64,000 nucleotides of DNA from Vibrio profundi (GTDB taxonomy: Bacteria > Pseudomonadota > Gammaproteobacteria > Enterobacterales > Vibrionaceae), in the NCBI RefSeq assembly GCF_005281835.1, contig NZ_RZIS01000004.1, forward strand, positions 1-64,000. Direction: 5' to 3'. This document shows, piece by piece, positions 11,638 through 18,337 of this stretch; position 1 is the stretch's first letter; every line of letters starts with the position of its first letter. A model generated the notes under the pieces. It worked only from the letters and a program-made list of their open reading frames with translations, was not told the DNA's origin and ran no database searches. Position numbers and translations under genes: made by a program.

Positions 11638-13299
11638 ATGAAGCAACGCCTTATTCTAAAGACGGCACTTAGTGCTGCGATTCTAGCAACTCTTGCTGGC
11701 TGTGCATCTCAACCCACTCATGAGTGGAATCAGGATGAAACCTACAAGCTAACTGTTCTTCACACAAACGATAACCATGGTCGTTTTTGGCAGAATAAAT
11801 ACGGCGAGTACGGCATGTCTGCACGTAAGACGCTAGTCGATCAGCTACGTGCTGAAGTAAAAGCTGAAGGCGGCAGCGTGTTGCTTCTATCTGGTGGTGA
11901 CATCAACACTGGTGTACCAGAATCTGATCTACAAGATGCTGAACCAGATTTCAAAGGCATGAACAAGATTGGTTACGATGCAATGGCATTGGGTAACCAC
12001 GAGTTTGATAACTCTCTAGACGTGCTAAACAAGCAAATTGATTGGGCTAACTTCCCAATGCTATCTGCAAACATTTATGACAAAGAGTCTGGTGAGCGTA
12101 AATTCCAAGCTTACGAAATGTTCAACAAGCAAGGTATCAAAATTGCGGTTATCGGTCTTACTACTGAAGACACAGCAAAAATTGGTAACCCAGAATTTAT
12201 CGGCAGCATTGACTTCCGTGATCCTAAAGAAGAAGCGAAAAAGCTAATCGCTGAGCTTCAAGAAACTGAGAAGCCAGATCTAATCTTCGCTGTTACTCAC
12301 ATGGGCCACTACGAAAATGGTCAACGTGGTGTTAACGCTCCTGGTGATGTAGCGCTAGCGCGTTACCTTGATGAAGGTTCTCTTGACATGATCGTTGGTG
12401 GTCACTCACAAGAGCCTGTATGTATGGAAGCGCCAAATGTAGTTAAGAAAAACTTCAAGCCTTCTGACGAGTGTCGTCCAGACGTACAAAACGGTACTTA
12501 CATCGTGCAAGCACACGAGTGGGGCAAATACGTTGGTCGTGCTGATTACGAATTCCGTAACGGCGAACTAGAAATGGTGAGCTACGATCTGATTCCTGTA
12601 AACCTGAAGAAGAAAATCAAGGTTGATGGTAAGAAGAAACGTGTACTTATCGAAGATGAAATTGCACAAGATCCAGAACTACTAGAATTCCTACGCCCTT
12701 ACCAAGAGCAAGGCCAAGCTCAGCTGAACGTTAAGATCGCTGAAACTAACGGTAAACTTGAAGGTGACCGTAACGTAGTTCGTTTCCAGCAGACTAACCT
12801 AGGTCGTCTAATCGCAACGTCTCACATGGAGCGTGCTAAAGCTGACTTCGCTGTGATGAACTCTGGTGGTGTTCGTGATTCTATCGAAGCGGGTGACGTA
12901 ACTTACAAAGACGTTCTAACGGTACAACCGTTCGCAAACATCCTGACTTACACAGACATGTCTGGTAAAGAAGTTCTAGATTACCTAAACGTTGTTGCGA
13001 CTAAGCCTGTAGATTCTGGTGCTTACGCTCAATTCGCGGGTATCTCGATGACTGTCGCTAACGGTGAAGTATCTAACGTATTCATCGGTGGCAAGCAGCT
13101 TCGCCTAGACGAAACTTACCGTTTCACAGTGCCAAGCTTCAACGCTTCAGGCGGTGACGGTTACCCTAAACTGTCTGACCACCCTGGTTTCGTGAACACT
13201 GGTTTCGTAGATGCTGAAGTACTAAAAGATTACCTAGAAGCTAACAGCCCAGTAGATGTAAACAAATACGCGCCATCAGGTGAAATGGTTTACAAGTAA
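11638..13299 (+). CDS. nutA: 5'-nucleotidase NutA (Vibrio UshA-type, lipoprotein)
   Basis: A 553-residue metallophosphoesterase that hydrolyses extracellular nucleotides to nucleosides and phosphate. A lipoprotein signal ends at LATLAGC (Cys22). Metal-site motifs are LHTNDNHG (41-48) and ALGNHEFD (117-124), and THMGHYENG and VGGHSQEP follow. The C-terminal 5'-nucleotidase domain has MNSGGVRDSIEAGD and FNASGGDGYP. The ATG at 11638 is chosen since AAAAGG lies 7 bases upstream; an ATG at 11632 is too close to it. The body is strikingly like the chloride-dependent NutA of V. parahaemolyticus. It is followed by its own terminator. Confidence 0.95.
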   Translation: MKQRLILKTALSAAILATLAGCASQPTHEWNQDETYKLTVLHTNDNHGRFWQNKYGEYGMSARKTLVDQLRAEVKAEGGSVLLLSGGDINTGVPESDLQDAEPDFKGMNKIGYDAMALGNHEFDNSLDVLNKQIDWANFPMLSANIYDKESGERKFQAYEMFNKQGIKIAVIGLTTEDTAKIGNPEFIGSIDFRDPKEEAKKLIAELQETEKPDLIFAVTHMGHYENGQRGVNAPGDVALARYLDEGSLDMIVGGHSQEPVCMEAPNVVKKNFKPSDECRPDVQNGTYIVQAHEWGKYVGRADYEFRNGELEMVSYDLIPVNLKKKIKVDGKKKRVLIEDEIAQDPELLEFLRPYQEQGQAQLNVKIAETNGKLEGDRNVVRFQQTNLGRLIATSHMERAKADFAVMNSGGVRDSIEAGDVTYKDVLTVQPFANILTYTDMSGKEVLDYLNVVATKPVDSGAYAQFAGISMTVANGEVSNVFIGGKQLRLDETYRFTVPSFNASGGDGYPKLSDHPGFVNTGFVDAEVLKDYLEANSPVDVNKYAPSGEMVYK

Positions 13300-13355
13300 G
13301 AATGAATCAAGGAGCTAGAAAGCATTTGACTCTAGTCCCATGATAAATTTAACTA

Positions 13356-13380
13356 AAGCGATGCTCCGGCATCGCTTTTT
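13356..13380 (+). terminator. Terminator of nutA
   Basis: Perfect 9-bp stem AAGCGATGC/GCATCGCTT with loop TCCG and a T-run. Confidence 0.9.
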
Positions 13381-13404
13381 GTTTATCTGGCTTTTGGATT
13401 TGTT

Positions 13405-13881
13405 ATGACCCCTGCTATCAATCTCGCTAAAAAGAAGAAAATTGCTCATACCATTCATCAATATCACCATGACTCTAATAATACTAACTATGGATTAGAG
13501 GCGGTGGAGGCTCTTGGTCAGGATCCTAAAACAGTATTCAAGACTTTGCTGTTTAGTCTTAATGGCGAGCCTAAAAACTTAGCGGTTGCGGTGATTCCTG
13601 TTGCCCACAAATTGAATTTAAAATTAGCGGCCAAAGCCGCGTCGGGTAAAAAAGCCGAAATGGCGAACCCAGATATCGCTCAGAAGACGACAGGCTATGT
13701 GGTCGGTGGCATTAGTCCTTTGGGTCAAAAAAAAGCCTTACCGACTTTTATCGATGAGAGTGCATGTGAGTTAGAAACGATATGCGTGAGTGCGGGAAAA
13801 CGAGGTTTAGAGATTGAATTATCGCCGAAAGATTTGTCGGGCCTGACACGAGGAAGCTTTGCGAGTTTATGCATGGACTAA
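13405..13881 (+). CDS. ybaK: Cys-tRNA(Pro)/Cys-tRNA(Cys) deacylase YbaK
   Basis: A 158-residue INS-superfamily protein that hydrolyses Cys-tRNA(Pro) mischarged by prolyl-tRNA synthetase. Family blocks seen are VFKTLLF, NLAVAVIPVAHKLNLK, the catalytic-Lys region AASGKKAEMA, GYVVGGISPLGQKK and SAGKRGLEIEL. Length matches E. coli YbaK. It stands alone between two terminators. Confidence 0.95.
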   Translation: MTPAINLAKKKKIAHTIHQYHHDSNNTNYGLEAVEALGQDPKTVFKTLLFSLNGEPKNLAVAVIPVAHKLNLKLAAKAASGKKAEMANPDIAQKTTGYVVGGISPLGQKKALPTFIDESACELETICVSAGKRGLEIELSPKDLSGLTRGSFASLCMD

Positions 13882-13897
13882 TGTTAGCACATCAATA

Positions 13898-13930
13898 AAA
13901 ACGCCCTTTATCAGCAATAAAGGGCGTTTT
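13898..13930. terminator. Bidirectional terminator between ybaK and rluF
   Basis: Perfect 14-bp stem (AAAACGCCCTTTAT paired with ATAAAGGGCGTTTT) with a 5-base loop, T-rich on either strand, between convergent genes. Confidence 0.92.
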
Positions 13931-13944
13931 CGTTTATTAGAGGT

Positions 13945-14991
13945 CTATTTTTTTAGGCCAAGCGTACCAGGTGTTCTGCGAGCAGGTTTACCTGATGGCT
14001 TGCTTGAATCTGGTTTGTTATAAGAGCGACTAGGGCGCTTATTACCTTGAGAGTCATCGTTGGAGCGACCGCCACCGTTTTTACCACGCTTAGAGTTAGG
14101 CGCATGGCGGAACTCGTCTGCGTTATTACCTCTGAAGGTACGTGGTTTACGATCTTTTTGATTACGACGTGCCGTTGAATCTCGATTTTCATCACGACTA
14201 TCAAATAATTTTGCATCAGTCGCTTTGCGAATACGTTTTCCTTTCGCATCTAATTTAGATGCTTCTTCCGTGCTACTTGAACCTTCGCACATCGCTAGAA
14301 TTTCAGCGACTTCTTCATCGCTTAGGTAACGCCATTTTCCGTTAGGAATGCCATCAAGAGAAATGTTCATGATACGAACACGGCGCAGCTTAAACACTTC
14401 GTAGCCAAGTGCTTCACACATACGGCGAATCTGACGGTTAAGGCCTTGAGTCAACGTAATGCGGAATGAGAACTTCGTTTCTTTTTCTACCTGACAAGGT
14501 AAGGTCACCGTATCTAAAATAGGGACACCAGCAGCCATTTTCTTCAGGAACTCACCTGTGATTGGCTTGTCGACACGAACTACGTATTCTTTTTCGTGGT
14601 TGTTACCGGCACGCAAAATTTTATTTACGATGTCACCATCGTTGGTTAAGAAAATCAAACCGTCTGAAGGTTTATCTAAACGACCAATAGGGAAGATGCG
14701 CTTGTTGTGGCCAATAAAATCCACAATGTTACTTGGAATATCACGCTCGGTAGTACAAGTAATACCGGTTGGTTTGTTCAGAGCAATATAAACGGGTTTC
14801 TCTTTTGAGCGGACTGGTTTGTCATCAATACATACGTCATCACCAGGAAGTACTTTAGTGCCCATCTCTGGCACTTTTCCATTAATAGTGACACGGCCTG
14901 CATCGATAAGTTTATCGGCTTCACGGCGTGAGCAAAATCCAGTTTCACTGATGTATTTATTGAGGCGTTTAGCTTGGGAATCTTGTGACAT
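13945..14991 (-). CDS. rluF: 23S rRNA pseudouridine(2604) synthase RluF
   Basis: A 348-residue RsuA-family pseudouridine synthase. An S4 RNA-binding domain ([20 protein letters not shown]) is followed by the catalytic domain with [17 protein letters not shown] (catalytic Asp106) and [20 protein letters not shown]. The ATG at 14991 is preferred because AAGAG lies 6 bases upstream; an ATG at 14997 is too close. Residues from about 230 on form a long, low-complexity, Arg/Lys/Ser/Asn-rich tail, longer than that of E. coli RluF (about 290 residues in total). The function call follows the close match through residue 230. Confidence 0.93.
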   Translation of the reverse strand: MSQDSQAKRLNKYISETGFCSRREADKLIDAGRVTINGKVPEMGTKVLPGDDVCIDDKPVRSKEKPVYIALNKPTGITCTTERDIPSNIVDFIGHNKRIFPIGRLDKPSDGLIFLTNDGDIVNKILRAGNNHEKEYVVRVDKPITGEFLKKMAAGVPILDTVTLPCQVEKETKFSFRITLTQGLNRQIRRMCEALGYEVFKLRRVRIMNISLDGIPNGKWRYLSDEEVAEILAMCEGSSSTEEASKLDAKGKRIRKATDAKLFDSRDENRDSTARRNQKDRKPRTFRGNNADEFRHAPNSKRGKNGGGRSNDDSQGNKRPSRSYNKPDSSKPSGKPARRTPGTLGLKK

Positions 14992-15091
14992 GATCATCTC
15001 TTAGCGTTTCACAACGTTTCTAGGTAAAAGAAAAGCAACTAAGAATAGTTGCTTATTGATTCAATTTTATCACTAAGTGTGACAATGAGCA

Positions 15092-15673
15092 CTAACTCAT
15101 TCGCTTCTGATGACGCTCGCGGTTTTCGAGTTTCTTGTCGTTGCTTTTTCTTAGCATGACATAAACAGCGCCACTCCCACCATGGAAAGCTTGAGCAGAG
15201 TGAACACATTGCACATCGTTAATTTGACTTAGCCAGTTCGCGACATAGCTTTTCATCATGGCTGGTGGGTTAGAGCGTTCACCCTTGCCATGAACAATGA
15301 TTACCGTTCGGACATCCATTCTTAAACATTGGCGTAAGAAAGAAAGGATTTCATTGCGTGCGTCTTTAAGTGTCTTTCTATGTAGGTCTAATTTAGCCTG
15401 AATCGGATATTTTCCTAAACGGAGCTTTTTATAGACTCCTTCTTGCACACCATCTTTTTTGTATTCAATGATGTCGTCAGGCTTGATCATTGGGCAATAA
15501 TCTAAAGACAGATAATCCTCATCGTTATCCGATAGCCACATGGCGGCTTCACGCTTGGCGAGTTGAGATTCTGATACTCGATGGACTTTCTGGTGCTCAG
15601 CCGTATCGTGATCGATACGCTTTACGTCGTCCATCATCTGTTGGAATAAGTCTAAATCGTCGTCATGAGACAT
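15092..15673 (-). CDS. smrA: Smr-domain protein SmrA
   Basis: A 193-residue protein with an N-terminal acidic region and a C-terminal Smr domain: LDLHRKTLKDARNEI and VIIVHGKGER, then HGGSGAVYVMLRK. Smr domains are linked to nicking or RNA-cleaving activity; for the YdaL/SmrA group a DNA endonuclease activity has been reported for the E. coli protein. The ATG at 15673 has GAG 8 bases upstream; an ATG at 15682 (MNLMSHDDD) is an alternative. Confidence 0.85.
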   Translation of the reverse strand: MSHDDDLDLFQQMMDDVKRIDHDTAEHQKVHRVSESQLAKREAAMWLSDNDEDYLSLDYCPMIKPDDIIEYKKDGVQEGVYKKLRLGKYPIQAKLDLHRKTLKDARNEILSFLRQCLRMDVRTVIIVHGKGERSNPPAMMKSYVANWLSQINDVQCVHSAQAFHGGSGAVYVMLRKSNDKKLENRERHQKRMS

Positions 15674-15753
15674 AAGGTTCATCTCAAGTATTCTTTGGGT
15701 GACTTGAGTATACCCAAGCTAAGAAAGGAAGTGTTTAAATTTAGTGAGTAGGA

Positions 15754-15789
15754 TGAAAAAACCGGAGTGGACAAGAAGTCGACTCCGGT
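15754..15789 (-). terminator. Terminator after the DUF3149 gene
   Basis: A 12-bp stem with one mismatch (ACCGGAGTGGAC/GTCGACTCCGGT), a 5-base loop, and a T-run on the minus strand. It lies 57 bases past the stop of the small gene at 15846. Confidence 0.8.
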
Positions 15790-15845
15790 GCAAAGCGTAT
15801 CACTATGTTAGTTATTGCTCGATAACTAAATAGGGCTTAGCGATT

Positions 15846-15986
15846 CTAGTGAGGAGATTTCGCATTCATAACTTTGTAGACGAAGTAGCCTCCATAAAAC
15901 ATCATAAGACCGATAGCGCCAAAGATTACTATCATCGAAGAAAGACCAACTGCATTACCGAATAGAAGATCAAGCCAAAAGTCCAT
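15846..15986 (-). CDS. DUF3149 small membrane protein (46 aa)
   Basis: A 46-residue open frame beginning MDFWLDLLFGNAVGLSSM and ending MNAKSPH. A good ribosome site, GAGGT, lies 7 bases before the ATG. Residues about 13-38 form one membrane helix containing GLMMFYGGYF, and the short ends suggest a single-pass inner-membrane peptide. It resembles the DUF3149 family of short Vibrio/Shewanella proteins, whose function is unknown. It is monocistronic: a terminator follows, and an FNR/CRP-like palindrome lies about 60 bases upstream. Confidence 0.85.
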   Translation of the reverse strand: MDFWLDLLFGNAVGLSSMIVIFGAIGLMMFYGGYFVYKVMNAKSPH

Positions 15987-16046
15987 GTGTTTTACCTCAA
16001 AATTAGAATACGTGATTCACGGTAAAATTTCCGAAGCAGCCTCACA

Positions 16047-16060
16047 CTGATCTGGATCAA
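16047..16060 (-). promoter_or_regulatory. FNR/CRP-family-like palindrome upstream of DUF3149 gene
   Basis: CTGATCTGGATCAA matches the FNR box TTGAT-N4-ATCAA at 9 of 10 positions. It lies in the 257-base space between the leftward small gene and the rightward tRNA-Pro, so which one it serves, if any, is inference. Confidence 0.45.
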
Positions 16061-16178
16061 TGTTGTTGCATAGGTTAAATATATGTACCTAACATTGAGT
16101 TTTTGGTCACATTTTAGCTTGCGCTGTCGGTTAATTGAGCGAACGAATGTTTATTTGAAAAAACTTCACTAAAAGCAC

Positions 16179-16208
16179 TTGCGCAGAAATTCAGAATCCG
16201 TATTATAC
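16179..16208 (+). promoter_or_regulatory. Promoter of tRNA-Pro
   Basis: A -35-like TTGCGC (16179-16184) is followed after 16 bases by TATTAT (16201-16206), with TTATAC overlapping as an alternative -10. It is 36-38 bases before the tRNA 5' end. Confidence 0.7.
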
Positions 16209-16243
16209 GCTCCATCGACAGGCAATGAGCCAGTTAGATATCT

Positions 16244-16298
<55 letters not shown>

Positions 16299-16320
<22 letters not shown>

Positions 16321-16741
16321 CTTTTAGAAAGCCTGCTCAATGAGCAGGCTTTCGTCGTTTCGGGACGTAGGAAATAGGATTAGAACCCAGGTAGGGTTCG
16401 TCTGATGTTCAGAATAAGCTCTTCACCGATTACATTGAAAAAAGCCGTAGCACTCTTTGCAATAGAAGGGGCTACGGCTTTTTTGCATCTGCACTTTTTA
16501 TTTCGATTTTGTTTGGTACCCGTGGGTGGGGACTGGAAGCCTAGCCGCGTCGAATCCCTCTTCACCGACCACTTTTAGAAAGCTGGCTCAATGAGCAGGC
16601 TTTCGTCGTTTCAGAATGTAGGAAATAGGATTAGAACCTAGACGGGCTTCGTCTGATGTTTAAAATAAGCTCTTCACCGATTATATTGAAGAAAGCCGTA
16701 GCACTCTTTATAACGAAAGGGCTACGGCTTTTTTGCATTTG
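16299..16741 (+). repeat. Tandem repeat carrying the tRNA-Pro 3' end and hairpins
   Basis: Unit A (16299-16491) and unit B (16550-16741) repeat with a 251-base period. The first about 34 bases, from the tRNA T-loop through CCA into the trailer, are identical in both. Each unit has an early hairpin (16329-16351; degraded copy at about 16580) and a later one, AAGCCGTAGC with GCTACGGCTT plus T-run (16442-16482 and 16693-16734). The 11-mer CTCTTCACCGA, part of the tRNA 3' end, occurs four times (16307, 16419, 16558, 16670), each time ahead of a hairpin. Unit B has only a tRNA fragment and cannot fold as a tRNA. Confidence 0.9.
16329..16355 (+). terminator. Terminator of tRNA-Pro
   Basis: Perfect 9-bp stem AAGCCTGCT/AGCAGGCTT with loop CAATG, 9 bases past the CCA. 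The T-run is short and interrupted (TTCGTCGTTT), so read-through into the repeat region is possible. Confidence 0.75.
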
Positions 16742-17059
16742 AGAGCAATTTAAACTTTCAGATGATTTGGGCTACAAGAAGTAAGAGGGCTAAATGCCAG
16801 CCCAATTCTTTTTCAGAGGCTGCATAAAGAAAAGACTCTGTAGAAGTGCAAAATCTCTGTAGAAGAGCAAAACCGTCTCCCGTCTTAGAACGATGAAGTA
16901 AGCCAAGAAGGATTGTCTAGCAATGCAACTGGCTTTTCATTGAACGTATTGAAAAGTCACGGTGCGTTAAATGTTTAGGTGAGCTCATGTGACTTTTTGA
17001 AGAAAAGTTCATCTTTTGAATCCCATTGGGTTATATGAAAGGGATGCGTTTTATCTAGG
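16742..17059. other. Gene-free stretch
   Basis: About 320 bases between the repeat and the leftward TraB/GumN gene. No reading frame with family resemblance was seen. Only a short near-direct repeat, CTCTGTAGAAG-N-GCAAAA, occurs twice around 16835-16875. Confidence 0.6.
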
Positions 17060-17935
17060 TTAAAATGTGCAGCTTGCTGCTTCACTTTTGGAGAGTTGAG
17101 CAACACTAAACCCTTGCTGCTTTAATAGGGCTAATAAGTTTTGCTCACCGACTAAATGCAGTGTACCAACCACAATAAGATGCTTGCTCTTTTCTGAAAT
17201 TAATTGGTTTCCATCAAGAAGTTCTACCCACTTGTGGTTTCGTGAGTACACAAAACGCTCGTTGATCTCCGGGCTGATTTCACTGGTAATTCCTAAGTCT
17301 GCTAAGTTTTCTGTATCGCCTTTTTTCCAGCTTTCGATCATGCAGTTAGTCATATTCGGTGTGTCATCCCATTCATCCAGCCCACTTAGTAGTAAGTCTT
17401 TACCATCGTTCGGCAACTGTGTCAGTAAGTTGATTTGAAACTGTAAGCTCTCCAATCCTAGAACGGGAATGTGGTTTTGTTCTGCTTGAGCCATTAAGAA
17501 GCTATCTACACCATACTGACTCTTGTAGCCAAGTGACTCGAACTGCTTCATCTGTATAGTGAGCGCTGTAGCCCAAGGTGGTGATTTCAGTAATACGTGA
17601 GGGTTCAGGTTGAGTGATTTAGCTATCTCTAGGATCTGTTGTTTCTGTCCACTAGAGAGTAGCTGTTCACTTTGCACTTTAGGTTGAGGGTACTGAACAT
17701 TCCCATCTTGGCGGATGTCTGCTTCAACAATTAACCCGTCGCTCGTTTTTAAAAAGTCGAGCACTGGCTTAGGGAGTGGGTACATACCTTCATTACCGAC
17801 ATGTACAGAACCAAAAATTAGTAGTTCTTTATCTTCTTTTACCGCACTCCAATATAAAGGTTCTGACATCACTGGTTTAGCGAGCAAGCCCACTAGGAAA
17901 AATAGAAAGGTAAGAAGGTAAGAGTGTCGACGCAT
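17060..17935 (-). CDS. TraB/GumN family protein
   Basis: A 291-residue exported protein; residues 1-24 form a signal peptide ending near PVMSEP. It shows the TraB/GumN signature: LIFGSVHVGNEGMYPLP near the N-terminus, the paired-acid VEADIR, YGVDSFLMAQA with LGLES, and the C-terminal HLIVVGTLHLVGEQNLL with conserved histidines. The family is related to Tiki-type metalloproteases; bacterial members are largely uncharacterised, so peptidase activity is inference. It appears to be a single gene. Confidence 0.85.
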   Translation of the reverse strand: MRRHSYLLTFLFFLVGLLAKPVMSEPLYWSAVKEDKELLIFGSVHVGNEGMYPLPKPVLDFLKTSDGLIVEADIRQDGNVQYPQPKVQSEQLLSSGQKQQILEIAKSLNLNPHVLLKSPPWATALTIQMKQFESLGYKSQYGVDSFLMAQAEQNHIPVLGLESLQFQINLLTQLPNDGKDLLLSGLDEWDDTPNMTNCMIESWKKGDTENLADLGITSEISPEINERFVYSRNHKWVELLDGNQLISEKSKHLIVVGTLHLVGEQNLLALLKQQGFSVAQLSKSEAASCTF

Positions 17936-18128
17936 AGTTGCGCTCCTTTATAGTTCCCTTGCTCGTCAAAACCAATTTAGCGTGATGTTTTTGACGTTTT
18001 GTTTTGGGATGCAATTCACAATGTGGTCGGTCAATTTATAACAAGAATAATCAACTTCAAAAAGGATTGTGATTTTTAGGCGGATAAACACGCAATTACT
18101 CAAATATATTGTGATGTTAGCCGCATAA

Positions 18129-18155
18129 ATTCCGTCAAAATTAAAGTGACGGAAT
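18129..18155 (+). promoter_or_regulatory. Perfect inverted repeat upstream of chitobiase (operator candidate)
   Basis: ATTCCGTCA and TGACGGAAT form perfect 9-base arms around a 9-base AT-rich spacer, about 180 bases before the chb start. The geometry (18-base centre-to-centre, nearly two helical turns) suits a dimeric regulator. Which protein binds is not shown; ChiS is a candidate because it binds chitobiose-operon promoters in V. cholerae. Confidence 0.5.
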
Positions 18156-18173
18156 GTACGTGAGCTCTAAGTT
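18156..18173 (+). promoter_or_regulatory. SlmA-like half site
   Basis: TACGTGAGCTC matches the left part of the known SlmA palindrome (TTACGTGAGCTCACGTAA), while the right half is poor. SlmA activates the chb promoter in V. cholerae, which makes the location suggestive, but the match is only partial. Confidence 0.3.
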
Positions 18174-18337
18174 ATTAATTTAAAAATAAAATTTTTAGTC
18201 ACCTAATTTGATGTTTGAACAAGATCACTTTCTTTTATCGATTAAATTCACGCAGAAAAATAACTCCATATAGTTTCTACATCTTCAGAAATGAGCCTTT
18301 CTCATTTCAATGTTTTTTGTTTTATAGGTATGTAGAG

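Larger units (their letters stand above)
17936..18337. other. Divergent control region between TraB/GumN gene and chitobiase gene
   Basis: About 400 AT-rich bases. They contain the long inverted repeat at 18129-18155 and the adjacent SlmA-like half site described separately. The upstream extension of the chitobiase frame (from 18215) runs through this region but has no signal-peptide logic. Confidence 0.65.

Noticed and set aside
16380..16565. 61-codon open frame over the tRNA-Pro repeat
   Set aside because: It runs antisense through hairpins and the duplicated tRNA tail; the repeat explains the sequence.
18215..18337. Upstream extension of the chitobiase frame
   Set aside because: It would destroy the lipoprotein signal peptide; the 883-residue form matches the known V. 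harveyi enzyme length.
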